Of a stretch of DNA of 64,000 nt, positions 12,096 through 25,127 are shown piece by piece. The notes under the pieces are model-generated. The model made no database searches, was not told the DNA's origin, and saw only the letters and a list, made by a program, of their open reading frames with translations. Numbering within the stretch: the stretch's first letter is position 1; each line of letters opens with the position of its first letter. The translations under genes and the position numbers were made by a program. Origin of the DNA: Xestospongia bergquistia (lineage: Eukaryota; Porifera; Demospongiae; Haplosclerida; Petrosiidae); NCBI GenBank assembly GCA_963965975.1, contig OZ014424.1:1674001-1738000 (forward strand), given 5' to 3'.

Positions 12096-12618
12096 TATAT
12101 TATATTATACATAATTCTAAATTGTCTATTGAAATATAGAATATTGCAAACATAATCCATGACAGGCAGTCCTAAGACAATTGACAGTTAGCATATTGAC
12201 AATAATTTGATTATGTAGAAGTGTTGGACTCAGCATACACACACAAGATTATAGAACACAAAGTAAAATAGGCAAAGATTCTTAGAACTAAACCACAGCA
12301 TATCTACTATCCTTACTCCAAACTCATTCATATTATTAATAGCACATAACAGACTGTATATCCTCACAATACAGTAATACTAATAACAGAGAAAGATGAT
12401 GGAACTGGACAAACAAGTTATGAAGTCTATTCAAAAAACAACAGAGTCAGATATGACATGGATCATTAATCTATATATATTATGTGAACTTCCCAACTTG
12501 GGAAATCAATTGTATATATAACTGTTTTCAATACATCAGTATTAACATGAATTTTGTATGGTACATGTTATTATTAACTTTATATGTACTCAATATAATG
12601 TTGATTTTAACAGTATAT
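11853..12618. other. Array spacer with TA microsatellite
   Basis: No gene seen. It holds a (TA)n/(TATG)n tract at about 12,030-12,100, a spacer block shared with 28,950-29,340 and the conserved 3' flank of copy 6. Confidence 0.6.
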
Positions 12619-14147
12619 TCAGTTTAAGTCTGTGGACTCATCTGATAGTCCTATTTCATTCCTGTACTCAACTTCCTGTTCAATATATCTCTCATAATGT
12701 TCCTCAGCTATCAAATGTATATTGACTTCATTCTCTCTCACTCGGAACTTGTAATGTTTAGCTAATATCAAGAAGAATATCATTATGATAAGAAAAACCA
12801 CACTCTTAAATAGATAATAGTAGACATTTAGACAAATTACACCACTTACACAATTAAAAGAATACCTTCCACTGATGTCAATAGCATAACCCAGTGCATA
12901 TGCTGCAAACCATAACCCAAACATAAGACCACTCATTTCAAGTGGAGACTGAGCTATAGTGAATTCCAAAGATGTTGGAATAATCAAAGCTAATGAAAGT
13001 CCAAACAATATATGAGGAATGACAATAGCTTTATATGAATTTGTATCCAAAGGAAAATGTTCTTTACAAGCTATCATAATAATATAGTAAAGTAGAGTGA
13101 ATAAAGAAAAAAACATTCCCAGACCAATTCTCTTAAGCATACTCGGAATGTATCTATAGAAGCATGGATATATGATCCACTGATAGAGCAGGATATAAAT
13201 TGAATAAATGATATAGTTTAGTAATTTGGTGAGTTCAAACCAAGAGATCAACTCACTTTTGTTACTCTGTGAATCAGATATCTCCCATCTTATTTCCCAT
13301 ACATAACATAAGCCAACTATACAAATCAATAATGGTGACAACCGAAAAAATGTCTTGACATTCTCTACCTCGTCCTCCAAGAAAGGTCCACCATATTTAT
13401 CCTTACCTAAGTCTAATCTTGAAGGGTAGTCCTCCTCCCAGTAGGTCAAGGCACTACGATTTCTAGGATATTTGTTCTTCCTAGCATAGTTAAGTACATT
13501 AGCAATCAGTTTGACAGGATTGATATTGTGAGGTGTAGTATCTAGCCAGCGTTTAAAGAAAAAGTTACTTACTATGACACTAGATACAGCTACTCCTGAT
13601 ACAACATAGGACACAATGATAAACTGTTCAATTAAGCATTGAGCAATTTGTGCAGTAATATACACTACAGGTACAGTCAGTAGATGCCAATAAATAATAG
13701 CACTTAGTTCATCTGCTGAAGATCCCACTGATTGATCAATATTGAATTGGATATTATTAGACCGAACACTAGAATAACCAATTACTAGAAAAATGTAACC
13801 AGCACTAAATAGTGTTATAAAAACTGAGAACAAGTTTAAAGATGTCTTCACAATAACAGCCAAGCCACTAAGTATCCATGATGTGAATACAAAATACACA
13901 CCAGTAATAATAGTCTTATATCTACCTGTCTTTACATCAGCAAGTAGACCAAAGAGAGGAAATGATAAAAATATTAAACAATACCCAATATTTAAGAAAA
14001 TATCATCAGTTTAACATGACTGTCAAAGTAGCTTGCAGCAAAATTTCGAATCATTACAAAATTAGTATATATTAATGCTTCACAGAATATAAGTAGTATG
14101 ATACCTCGAGAAGTAAGACATTGGATCTTTCTCTTAAAACTTGACAT
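12619..14147 (-). pseudogene. POT-family transporter copy 6, 5' frameshift
   Basis: Homology to the array runs from an ATG at 14147 to a stop at 12619 (C-terminal ...DESTDLN). Near 14,008 one base is missing ('atatcatcagttt' against 'atatcatgatgttt'), which breaks the frame within the first 50 codons. The rest is open for 426 codons but begins without an ATG and lacks TM1-2, so it is unlikely to make a working transporter. The cassette is the SELISWFELTKLL type, the same as at 2116-3639, and the N-terminus is the MS(S/T)FKRK/EALIYTNF subtype. Confidence 0.8.
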
Positions 14148-14422
14148 CTTCTTAATACTTTATCTACTAAAGGAGATTGTATAAAGTTCATAAAAATAAC
14201 ATGGCAATGTGTTGTTTTCAAATTGTAAAACTTCTTTTAAAAACATTAGTGAAACAGTTGCAAATGAAGAGATAACTTTCAATGTTTAGGGTATTGTATC
14301 AGTACTATAATCTCAGATTTTCCCAATGGACTTCCATGTTTTACAAATTTCTTCATTGGTAGCCAGTTTATGTGAACCATGTTAGATAGATATGCATAAC
14401 ATATACATGCACACACACACAC

Positions 14423-14797
14423 ACTTTGACATTGAAAAGAATACTTTCCGCTGATGTTAATAGCATAACCCAGTGCATATGAAGCAAACCATAACCCAAT
14501 CATAAGACCTCTCATTTCAAGTGGAGACTGAGCTATTGTGAACTCCAAAGATGTTGGAATAATCAAAGCTAATGAAAATCCAAACAAAATTTGAGAAATG
14601 ACAATAGCTTTGTATGAGTTTGTATCCAAAGGAAAATGTTCTTTGCAAGCTATCATAATAATATAGTAAAGTAGAGTGAATAAAGGAAGGAACATTCCAA
14701 GACCAATTCTCTTAAGCATACTAGGAATGTATCTATAGAAACATGGATATATGATCCACTGATAGAGTAGAATATAAATTGAATAAATAAAAAAGTT
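14423..14797 (-). pseudogene. POT-family internal fragment (copy 7)
   Basis: This fragment is about 125 codons long. It covers roughly residues 314-436 (YIPSMLKRIG...SPLEMRGLMIGLWF...KYSF). At its low-coordinate end it joins a (CA)n tract, and at its high-coordinate end it joins another fragment at the 'aaaaagtttcattt' junction near 14,797. It has no start or stop of its own and is a recombination remnant. Confidence 0.82.
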
Positions 14798-15683
14798 TCA
14801 TTTCAAGTGGAGACTGAGTTATTGTGAATTCCAAACAAAATTTGAGGAATGACAATAGCTTTGTATGAGTTTGTATCCAAAGGAAAATGTTCTTTACAAG
14901 CTATCATAATAATATAGTAAAGTAGAGTGAATAAAGAAAAAAACATTACCAGACCAATTCTCTTAAGCATACTAGGAATATACTTATAGAAACATGGATA
15001 TATGATCCACTGATAGAGTAGAATATAAAGTAAATAAACAATAAGGCTTAGTAATTTGGTGAATACAAACATAGCCAGTGTTTTAAGAATAAGTTACTTA
15101 CTATGACACTAGATACAGTTACTCCTAATACAACATAGGACACAATGATAAATTGTTCAATTAAACATTGGACAATTTGTGCAGTAATATACACTACAGG
15201 TACAGTCAGTAGATGCCAATAAATAATAGCACTTAGTTCATCTGCTGAAGATCCCACTGATTGATCAATATTGAATTGGACAATATTAGACCGAACGCTA
15301 GAATAACCAATTACTAGAAAGATGTAACCAGCATCAAATAGTGTTATAAATACTGGGAACAAGTCTAAAGATGTCTTCACAATAACAGCCAAGCCACTAA
15401 GTATCCATGATGCAAATATAAAATACACACCAGTAATGATAGTCTTATATCTACCTGTCTTTACATCAGCAAGTAGACCAAAGAGAGGGAATGACAAAAA
15501 TATTAAACAATACCCAATATTTAAGAAAATACTGTTATTTTTAACATGACTGTCAAAGTAGCTTGCAGCAAAATTTATCATCATTATAACATTAGCATAT
15601 ATTAAGGCATGCCAGAATATAAGTAAAATGACACCACGAGAAGGATGGCATTGGATCTTTTTCTTAAAACTTGACAACTTCAT
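14798..15683 (-). pseudogene. POT-family transporter copy 8 with two internal deletions
   Basis: It starts at ATG 15683 (MKLSSFKKK, HALIYANVIMM subtype) and stays open to FLKHWL (~residue 205). It then jumps at about 15,070 to the VFTKLLSLIVY cassette (~residue 305), losing roughly 100 residues and the frame. A second 35-base deletion near 14,836 removes the TSLEF region. It has short homology (TCCAAA) at both edges, typical of slippage or end joining. The C-terminal end is lost at the join with copy 7. Confidence 0.85.
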
Positions 15684-16698
15684 AATACTTTATCTACTAA
15701 AGGAGATTGTATAAAGTTCATAAAGATAACATAGCTAGTTGTTGTTTTCAAATTCCAATGCTTCAATGCATATAGGGTAATTTTGATTTAGTTTTTGTTT
15801 TTTTACTTATAGTTAGTATTAGTTGGTTTTGACTTCTTTACAGTTACTTTTAGTTATAGTTAGTTTTTGATATTTTCAAGTAGGTATTAGTTAATTTACT
15901 TCTGGAATTAATTCTACTTAGTTATTTATAGCAGTAAGTATTTTAGTTATTACAAGTTATAGTTAATATATAGTTATTCAGTTAACTCATTCTTCCATTA
16001 TTGTATATAATAAGTATTTGGTTCACGATGTAATTTGGACTAAGTCTATTAAGCATACTGCTAAATAATTTATTAGCTTATACTATTATTTAAATGAAGT
16101 AATCTGTATGTACTAAAGGTCTAAAAAGGGTTTCAGTTTCAATTATAGTTGACTAAAACAACACTACTATAGAGATTAATAAGTATTTGGTTCACAATGT
16201 AACTTGGACAAAAGTCTATTAAGCATACTGCTAATCTTGTCCCACTGGGCTTCCATGTTTTACAATTTCCTCATTGACAGCCTGTTTATGTAAACTGTGA
16301 TACACACACAAACGTATATATAACACATTTAGACAACACATATACACATGTATATGTATACATAAACATACAATGCATGAGACATTAACACTTTGTCTAT
16401 AAATGTCTCATTAAATTAACTGAATAATGAACATATGGTGATTATCAGTAAACAAAATAAACAAATTAAGAATAAATTTCATAAGAAACAATGACAACAT
16501 TTAATAAAAAACTCACTCTGCAATTTTAACAAGTTAATTGACTTATATTAGTAATGTGAATTAACTGTCTTACAAAAAAATAATTGTATATATAACTGTT
16601 TTCAATACATCAGTATTAACATGAATTTTGTATGTTACATGTTATTATTAGCTTTATATGTACTCAATATAATGTTAACTTAAACAGTATATTCAATT
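15684..16698. other. Array spacer, empty-site version of the MITE locus
   Basis: No gene seen. It holds a TAGTTA-rich block (about 15,780-15,975), the 'gggtttcagtttcaattata' block, the 'cccactgggc' block, and from about 16,300 the same flank that carries the MITE at 6368-6605, here without it. Confidence 0.6.
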
Positions 16699-18222
16699 TC
16701 AGTCTGTGGAGTCATCTAATAGTTCTATTTCCTTCCTGTATTCAACTTCCTGTTCAATATATCTCTCATAATGTTCCTCAGCTATCAAATGTATATTGAC
16801 TTCATTCTCTCTCACTCGAAACTTGTAACGTTTAGCTAATACCAGGAACACTATCATTATGATAAGAAAAACCACAATCTTAAATACATAATAGTAGAGA
16901 TTTTGACAGATTACATCACTTTCACATTTAAAAGAATACTTTCCACTGATGTTAAAAGCATAACCCAGTGCATATGCTGCAAACCATAACCCAATCATAA
17001 GACCTCTCATTTCAAGTGGAGACTGAGCTATTGTAAACTCCAAAGATGTTGAAACAATCAAAGCTAATGAAAATCCAAACAAAATTTGAGGAACAATAAT
17101 AGCTTTGTATGAGTTTGTATCCAAAGGAAAATGTTCTTTACAAGCTATCATAATAATATAGTAAAGCAGAGTGAATAAAGAAAAAAACATTCCCAGACCA
17201 ATTCTCTTAAGCATACTAGGAATGTACTTATAGAAATATGGATATATGATCCACTGATAGAGTAGAATATAAATTGAATAAATAAAAAAGTTTAGAGAAT
17301 CAGTAAGTACAAACAAAGAAATGAACTGCATTTTTTTACTCTGTGAATCAGATACCTCCCATCTTATTTCCCACACACAACATAAGCCAACTATACACAT
17401 CAATAATGGTGACAACCGAAAAAACGTCTTGACATTCTCTACCTGCTCTTCCAAGAAAGGTCCACCATATTTATCCTTACCCAAGTCTAATCTTGAAGGG
17501 TAGTCTTCCTCCCAGTAGGTCAAGGCACTACGATTTCTAGGATACATATTCTTCCTAGCATAGTTAAGTACTTTAGCAATCAGTTTGATAGGATTGATAT
17601 TATGAGGTGTAGTATCTAGCCAGTGTTTAAAGAGAAAGTTACTTATTATGACACTAGATACAGCTACTCCTGATACAACATAAGACACAATGATAAACTG
17701 TTCTATTAAACATTGAGCAATTTGTACAGTAATATACACTACAGGTACAGTCAGTAGGTGCCAATAAATAATAGCACTTAGTTCATCTGCTGAAGATCCC
17801 ACTGATTGATCAATATTGAATTGGACAATATTAGATCGAACACTAGAATAACCAATTACTAGAAAGATGTAACCAGTACTCAATAGTGCTATATAAACTG
17901 AGAACAAGTTTAAAGATGTCTTCATAAAAATAGCTAAGCCACTAAGTATCCATGATGCAAATACAAAATACACACCAGTAATGATAGTCTTATATCTACC
18001 TGTCTTTACATCAGCAAGTAGACCAAAGAGAGGGAATGACAAAAATGTTAAACAATACCCAATATTTAAAAAAATATCATGATGTTTAACATGACTGTCA
18101 AAGTAGCTTGCATCAAAATTTCGAATCATTACAAAATTAGTATACATTAATGCTTCCCAGAATATAAGTAGTATGACACATCGAGAAGTAAGACATTGGA
18201 TCTTTCTCTTAAAAGTTGACAT
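16699..18222 (-). CDS. POT/SLC15-like peptide transporter, intact copy
   Basis: Uninterrupted 507-residue frame. The N-terminus is the MSTFKRK/WEALMYTNFVMIRNF subtype, as at 2116-3639, but the variable cassette is the KKMQFISLFVLTDSL type, so the two halves resemble different neighbours. This is a clear mosaic. Unique changes include NFDASYF (an aspartate for alanine beside TM1) and MKTSLNLF after TM3. The sugar-porter-like ADVKTGRYK loop, the central RSALTYWEEDYPSRLDL block and SPLEMRGLMIGLWF are all present. Confidence 0.85.
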   Translation of the reverse strand: MSTFKRKIQCLTSRCVILLIFWEALMYTNFVMIRNFDASYFDSHVKHHDIFLNIGYCLTFLSFPLFGLLADVKTGRYKTIITGVYFVFASWILSGLAIFMKTSLNLFSVYIALLSTGYIFLVIGYSSVRSNIVQFNIDQSVGSSADELSAIIYWHLLTVPVVYITVQIAQCLIEQFIIVSYVVSGVAVSSVIISNFLFKHWLDTTPHNINPIKLIAKVLNYARKNMYPRNRSALTYWEEDYPSRLDLGKDKYGGPFLEEQVENVKTFFRLSPLLMCIVGLCCVWEIRWEVSDSQSKKMQFISLFVLTDSLNFFIYSIYILLYQWIIYPYFYKYIPSMLKRIGLGMFFSLFTLLYYIIMIACKEHFPLDTNSYKAIIVPQILFGFSLALIVSTSLEFTIAQSPLEMRGLMIGLWFAAYALGYAFNISGKYSFKCESDVICQNLYYYVFKIVVFLIIMIVFLVLAKRYKFRVRENEVNIHLIAEEHYERYIEQEVEYRKEIELLDDSTD

Positions 18223-20183
18223 CTTCTTAATACTTTATCTACTAAAGGAGATTGTATAAAGTTCATAAAGATAACATAGCAATGTGTTGTTTTCAAATTG
18301 CAAAACTTTTTTTAACAATATAAATACAACTGCTTACTCCCAAACTGAAATGTAAGTATAAATTTTTCAAAACTGTCTATTGAATTAGTAAATATATGCT
18401 ATATAGATTATTGAAAAAATATATATAACAACAAATCATAAGACTATTGAGAATTCCCATGAAAATAACATAGCTAGGTGTTGTTTTCAAATTCTAATGC
18501 TTCATTAAATTACATATAAGGTATTGTTGATTTATTTTTGTTTTTTACTTATAGTTAGTATTAGTTGGTTTTGACCTCTTTACAGTTACTTTTAATTAGT
18601 TATAGTTAGTTTTTGTTATTTTGTAGTTAGTATTACTTAATTTTGCTTCTGGAGTTAGTTCTATTTAGTTATTGATAGCAGTAAGTTATTACAAGTTATA
18701 GTGAATATAGTTAATATAGATAAAGTATTGGGCAATATTCCAAAATAAAATGATTAGACAATGTACAAAAGTAGGTACAGTTCAAGGGTTTATATCATCA
18801 ATGTATACATTGATTTCGATATTACTTTTATTCAGTTGACTCATCCTTCCATTATTGCATATAATAAGTATTTGGTTCACGCTGAAACTTGGACTAAAGT
18901 CTATTAAGCATACTGCTAAATAATTTATTAGCTTTATACTATTATTGAAATGAAGCAATTTGTATGTACTAAAGGTCTAAAAAGGGTTTCAGTTTCAATT
19001 ATAGTTGACTAAAATAACACTACTATAGAGATTATATTACAATGATTAACAATACATACATACATGCATACATACATACATATACATTTATATATGTGTG
19101 AATACATATAACAGTCCAAAGCTTTCATAAAATATGGAAATACTTCTCATAATACAATATTTTACTTCCAAAATGAAACACATATATACATTATTCACAA
19201 CAGTCCATTGAAATAGTAACCATATGTTAGAATATTAAAAGTATTAAGCATAATCCATGACAACGAGTCCTAAGACTATTGACAGTTAGCATATTGACAA
19301 TAATTTGATTATGTAGAAGTGTTGGACTCAAGATTATAGAAGACAATGTAAAAGAGACAAAGAGTCTCATAATTAAACCACATCATATCTACTAAATTTA
19401 CTTAAAATTCATTGGTATTTTAACAGGACATAACACACTGTATATCCTCACATACAGTAACAATAATAATATAGAAAGATGATGGAACTAGACAGATAAG
19501 TTATCAAGTCCATTCAAAAACAATAGAGTCAAATGTAACGTGGATCATTGATGTCTATGTGTTATATAAACTAACCTACTCAGAATTTTGTAAAATATAT
19601 CATCATCAGTCCTACAGCGCTCAGAAGACATATTATACTATGGAGCCCAATGAGAAAATCTGAACATGAGATGACATGCATAAATTAATATTTAATGCTT
19701 AGGGTTTGGGATCAGTGTGCTAATCTTGTCCCACTGGGCTTCCATGTTTTACAAATGTCTTCATTGACAGCCTGTTTACATAAACTGTGATACATATATA
19801 TACACTCACATACACACACACATAGACAACACACATATACATGTATATGTATACATGGACATACTATGTATGAAATATTAACACTTTGTCTATAAATGTC
19901 TCATTAAATTAATTGAATAATGAAAATATGGTGATAATCAGTAAACAAAATAAAGAATAAATTTCATAATACACATTGACAACACTTAATAAAACACTCA
20001 CTCTGCAATTTAAACAAGTTAATTAACTTATATTAGTAATGTGAATTAACTGTCTTATAAAAAATCAATTATATATATATTTGTTTTGAATAAATCAGTA
20101 TTAATATAAACTTTGTATGTTACATGTTATTATTAGCTTTATATGTTCTCAATATAGTGTTGACTAAAACAGTATATTCAGTT
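18223..20183. other. Array spacer with repeat blocks
   Basis: No gene seen. It holds a TAGTTA-rich block (about 18,540-18,720), the 'gggtttcagtttcaattata' block, a TACA microsatellite (about 19,060-19,090), a decayed version of the spacer hairpin (about 19,637-19,748) and the conserved 3' flank of copy 10. Confidence 0.6.
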
Positions 20184-21707
20184 TCAGTCTGTGGACTCGT
20201 TGAATATTTCCATTTCCTTCCTGTATTCAACTTCCTGTTCAATATATCTCTCATAATGTTCCTCAGCTATTAAATGTATATTGACTTCATTCTCTCTCAC
20301 TCGGAACTTGTAACGTTTAGCTAATACCAGGAACACTATCATTATGATAAGAAAAACCACACTCTTAAATACATAATAGTAGAGATTTTGACAGATTACT
20401 TCACTTTCACATTTAAAAGAATACTTTCCAATGATGTTAATAGCATAACCCAGTGCATATGCTGCAAACCACAACCCAATCATAAGACCTCTCATTTCAA
20501 GTGGAGACTGAGCTATTGTGAATTCCAAAGATGTTGCAAAATTTAAAGCTAATGAAAATCCAAACAAAATTTGAGGAACAATAATAGCTTTGTATGAGTT
20601 TGTATCCAAAGGAAAATTTTCTTTACAAGCTATCATAATAACATAGTAAAGTAGAGTGAATAAAGAAAAAACATTACCATACCAATTCTCTTATACATAC
20701 TAAGAATGTACCTATAGAAGCATGGATATATGATCCACTGATAGAGCAGAATATAAATTGAATAAATAACAAAGTTTAGTAATTTGGTGAATACAAACCA
20801 AGAGATCAACTCACTTTTGTTACTCCGTGAATCAGATATCTCCCATCTTATTTCCCACACGCAACATAAGCCAACTACACAAATCAATAATGGTGACAAC
20901 CACAAAAATGTCTTGAAATTCTCTACCTGCTCCTCCAAGAAAGGTCCACCATATTTATCCTTACCTAAGTCTAATCTTGAAGGGTAGTCCTCCTCCCAAG
21001 TAGGTTAAGGCACTACGATTTCTAGGATATTTGTTATTCCTAGCATAGTTAAGTACATTAGCAATCAGTTTGACAGGATTGATATTGTGAGGTGTAGTAT
21101 TTAGCCAGTGTTTAAAGAAAAAGTTACTTATTATGACACTAGATACAGCTACTTCTGATACAACATAGGACACAATGATAAACTGTTCAATTAAGCATTG
21201 AGCAATTTGTGCAGTAATATACACTACAGGTACAGTCAGTAGATGCCAATAAATAATAGCACTTAGTTCATCTGCTGAAGATCCCACTGATTAATCAATA
21301 CTGAATTGGATAATATTAGACCGAACACTAGAATAACCAATTACTAGAAAGATGTAACCAGCACTAAATAGTGCTATATAAACTGGGAACAAGTTTAAAG
21401 ATGTCTTCACAATAACAGCCAAGCCACTAAGTATCCATGATGCGAATACAAAATACACACCAGTAATGATAGTCTTATATCTACCTGTCTTTACATCAGC
21501 AAGTAGACCAAAGAGAGGAAATGATAAAAATATTAGACAATACCCAATATTTAAGAAAATATCATTATGTTTAACATGACTGTCAAAGTTGCTTGCAGCA
21601 AAATTTCGAATCATTACAAAATTAGTATATATTAATGCTTGCCAGAATATAAGTAGTATGATACCTCGAGAAGTAAGACAATGGATCCTTCTCTTAAAAG
21701 TTGACAT
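20184..21707 (-). pseudogene. POT-family transporter copy 10 with three lesions
   Basis: Full-length homology is broken three times. CAA became TAA at the FNIDQSVG glutamine (forward 21,292-21,294). One base is inserted near 20,998 ('ctcccaagtagg'). One A is lost near 20,668 in the run after 'aataaag'. Each remaining segment still matches the family closely, and the stop codon position is normal. The cassette is an intermediate SELISWFVFTKLL type, suggesting exchange between two cassette types before inactivation. Confidence 0.88.
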
Positions 21708-22223
21708 CTTCTTAATACTTTATCTACTAAAAGAGATTGTATAAAGTTCATAAAAATAACATGGCAATGTGTTGTTTTCAAATTGCAAAACCTCTTTTAA
21801 AAACATTAGTGAAACAATTGCAAATGAAGAGATAACTTTTAATGTTTAGGGTATTGTATCAGTACTATAATCTCAGATTTTCCAAATGGACTTCCATGTT
21901 TTACAAATTCCTTCATTGGTAGCCAGTTTATGTGAACCATGCTAGATAGATATACATAACATACACTACACACACACACATATATTATATATAATATTTA
22001 TATGTATATATAACAACTACAAACTTTAATAAAACATTGACTCTACACTTTTTATAAGGTAAATGATTTATCTTAGTAGTATAAATTATCTGTCTTATGC
22101 ATAAATCAATTGTATATATACCTGTTTTCAATACATCAGTATTAACATGAATTTTGTATGTTACACGTTATTATTAGCTTTATATGTACTCAATATAATG
22201 TTGACTCAAACAGTATATTCAGT
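21708..22223. other. Short array spacer
   Basis: No gene seen. It contains the 5' flank of copy 10, a decayed 'ccatgttttacaaattcc' block near 21,895, a CA/TA microsatellite near 21,965-22,010 and the 3' flank of copy 11. Confidence 0.55.
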
Positions 22224-23000
22224 TTAAGTCTGTGGACTCTTTGATAGTCCCATTTCCTTCCTGTATTCAACTTCCTGTTCAATATATCTCTCATAATGTT
22301 CCTCAGCTATCAAATGTATATTGACTTCATTCTCTCTCACTCGGAACTTGTAACATTTAGCTAATACCAGGAACACTATCATTATGATAAGAAAAACAAC
22401 AATCTTAAATATATAATAGTAGAGATTTTGACAGATTACATCACTTTGACATTTGAAAGAATACTTTCCGCTGATGTTAATAGGTGCATATGCTGCAAAC
22501 CATAACCCAATCATAAGACCTCTCATTTCAAGTGGAGACTGAGCTATTGTGAACTCCAAAGATGTTGAAACAATCAAAGCTAATGAAAATCCAAACAAAA
22601 TTTGAGGAATGACAATAGCTTTGTATGAGTTTGTATCCAAAGGAAAATGTTCTTTACAAGCTATCATAATAATATAGTAAAGTAGAGTGAATAAAGAAAA
22701 AAACATTCCCATACCAATTCTCTTAAGCATACTAGGAATGTACTTATAGAAACATGGATATATGATCCACTGATAGAGTAGAATGTAAACTAAATAAACA
22801 ATAAGGTTTAGTAATTTGGTGAATACAAACCAAAAGATCAACTGAATTTTGTTACTATGTGAATCAGATATCTCCCATCTTATTTCCCATACACAACATA
22901 AGCCAACTACACAAATCAATAATGGTGACAACCACAAAAATGTCTTGACATTCTCTACCTGTTCCTCCAAGAAAGGTCCATCATATTTATCCTTACCTAA
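22224..23000 (-). pseudogene. POT-family transporter copy 11, 5'-truncated
   Basis: Only the distal half survives, from about residue 248 (LGKDKYDGPF) to the C-terminus. At about 23,000 the homology stops and joins the spacer block 'aaggtctaaaaagggtttca', so the start, TM1-6 and most of the central loop are absent. An in-frame 9-base deletion removes LGY after FAAYA near 22,482, and the C-terminal end is frameshifted (GLSKSPQT). The cassette is the IQLIFWFVFTKLLNLIVY type. Confidence 0.87.
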
Positions 23001-23603
23001 GAAGTGATCTGTTTGTACTAAAGGTCTAAAAAGGGTTTCAGTTTCAATTATAGTTGACTAAAACAACACTACTATAGAGATTAATAAGTATTTGGTTCAT
23101 GATGTAACTTGGACAAAAGTCTATTAAGCATACTGCTAATCTTGTCCCACTGGGCTTCCATGTTTTACAATTTTCTCATTGACAGCCTGTTTATGTAAAC
23201 TGGGATACACACACAAACGTATATATAACACATTTAGACAACACATATACACATGTATATGTATACATAAACATACAATGCATGAGACATTAACACTTTG
23301 TCTATAAATGTCTCATTAAATTAACTGAATAATGAACATATGGTGATTATCAGTAAACAAAATAAACAAATTAAGAATAAATTTCATAAGAAACAATGAC
23401 AACATTTAATAAAAAACTCACTCTGCAATTTTAACAAGTTAATTGACTTATATTAGTAATGTGAATTAACTGTCTTACAAAAAAATAATTGTATATATAA
23501 CTGTTTTCAATACATCAGTATTAACATGAATTTTGTATGGTACATGTTATTATTAGCTTTATATGTACTCAATATAATGTTAACTTAAACAGTATAATCA
23601 ATT
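23001..23603. other. Array spacer, second empty-site version of the MITE locus
   Basis: No gene seen. Bases ~23,015-23,600 closely match 16,110-16,695, including the region that carries a MITE in the 5.6-7.0 kb spacer. Confidence 0.6.
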
Positions 23604-25127
23604 TCAGTCTGTGGAGTCATCTAATAGTTCTATTTCTTTCCTGTATTCAATTTCCTGTTCAATATATCTCTCATAATGTTCCTCAGCTATCAAATGTATA
23701 TTGACTTCATTCTCTCTCACTCGGAACTTGTAACGTTTAGCTAATACCAGGAACACTATCATTATGATTAGAAAAAACACAATCTTAAATACATAATAGT
23801 AGAGATTTTGACAGATTACATCCCTTTCACATTTAAAAGAATACTTTCCACTGATGTTAAAAGCATAACCCAGTGCATATGAAGCAAACCATAACCCAAT
23901 CATAAGACCTCTCATTTCAAGTGGAGACTGAGCTATTGTGAATTCCAAAGATGTTGAAACAATCAAACCTAATGAAAATCCAAACAAAATTTGAGGAACA
24001 ATAATAGCTTTGTATGAGTTTGTATCCAAAGGAAAATGTTCTTTACAAGCTATCATAATAATATAGTAAAGCAGAGTGAATAAAGAAAAAAACATTCCCA
24101 GACCAATTCTCTTAAGCATACTAGGAATGTACTTATAGAAATATGGATATATGATCCACTGATAGAGTAGAATATAAATTGAATAAATAAAAAAGTTTAG
24201 AGAATCAGTAAGTACAAACAAAGAAATGAACTGCATTTTTTTACTTTGTGAATCAGATATTTCCAATCTTCTTTCCCACACACAACATAAGCCAACTATA
24301 CAAATCAATAATGGTGACAACCGAAAAAACGTCTTGACATTCTCTACCTGCTCTTCTAAGAAAGGTCCACCATATTTATCCTTACCTAAGTCTAATCTTG
24401 AAGGGTAGTCCTCCTCCCAGTAGGTTAAGGCACTACGATTTCTAGGATACATATTCTTCCTAGCATAGTTAAGTACTTTAGCAATCAGTTTGACAGGATT
24501 GATATTATGAGGTGTAGTATCTAGCCAGTGTTTAAAGAGAAAGTTACTTATTATGACACTAGATACAGCTACTCCTGATACAACATAGGACACAATGATA
24601 AACTGTTCTATTAAACATTGAGCAATTTGTGCAGTAATATACACTACAGGTACAGTCAGTAGATGCCAATAAATAATAGCACTTAGTTCATCTGCTGAAG
24701 ATCCCACTGATTGATCAATATTGAATTGGACAATATTAGACCGAATACTAGAATAACCAATTACTTGAAAGATGTAACCAGCACTAAATAGTGTTATATA
24801 AACTGGGAACAAGTTTAAAGATGTCCTTACAATGACTGCTAAGCCACCAAGTATCCATGATGCAAATAAGAGGTATATACCAGTAAAGATAGTCTTATAT
24901 CTACCTGTCTTTACATCAGCAAGTAGACCAAAGAGAGGGAATGACAAAAATATTAGACAATACCCAATATTTAAGAAAATACTGTTATGTTTAACATGAC
25001 TGTCAAAGTAGCTTGCAGCAAAATTTCGAATCATTACAAAATTAGTATATATTAAGGCTTCCCAGAGAATAACTAACATGACACCACGAGAAGTAAGGCA
25101 TTGGATCTTTCTCTTAAAACTTGACAT
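23604..25127 (-). CDS. POT/SLC15-like peptide transporter, intact copy
   Basis: Uninterrupted frame. I place the start at the ATG at 25,125-25,127, giving 507 residues, because the two upstream codons are TTG AAG rather than ATG AAG. TM1 is VILWEALIYTNFVMIRNF, keeping the glutamate at residue 23. The segment after TM2 reads YKTIFTGIYLLF, a subtype shared with 6977-8503 and 38385-39908. The cassette is the KKMQFISLFVLTDSL type. A tryptophan-flanking change gives CVWERRLEIS at ~283-292, adding a charge next to TM7. C-terminal tail ends ...LLDDSTD. Confidence 0.85.
   Translation of the reverse strand: MSSFKRKIQCLTSRGVMLVILWEALIYTNFVMIRNFAASYFDSHVKHNSIFLNIGYCLIFLSFPLFGLLADVKTGRYKTIFTGIYLLFASWILGGLAVIVRTSLNLFPVYITLFSAGYIFQVIGYSSIRSNIVQFNIDQSVGSSADELSAIIYWHLLTVPVVYITAQIAQCLIEQFIIVSYVVSGVAVSSVIISNFLFKHWLDTTPHNINPVKLIAKVLNYARKNMYPRNRSALTYWEEDYPSRLDLGKDKYGGPFLEEQVENVKTFFRLSPLLICIVGLCCVWERRLEISDSQSKKMQFISLFVLTDSLNFFIYSIYILLYQWIIYPYFYKYIPSMLKRIGLGMFFSLFTLLYYIIMIACKEHFPLDTNSYKAIIVPQILFGFSLGLIVSTSLEFTIAQSPLEMRGLMIGLWFASYALGYAFNISGKYSFKCERDVICQNLYYYVFKIVFFLIIMIVFLVLAKRYKFRVRENEVNIHLIAEEHYERYIEQEIEYRKEIELLDDSTD

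Noticed and set aside
12619..13899. Treating the 426-codon frame of copy 6 as a shorter functional transporter
   Set aside because: It begins at a GTG inside TM3 and lacks TM1-2 and the first conserved loop. The missing part is present just upstream in another frame.
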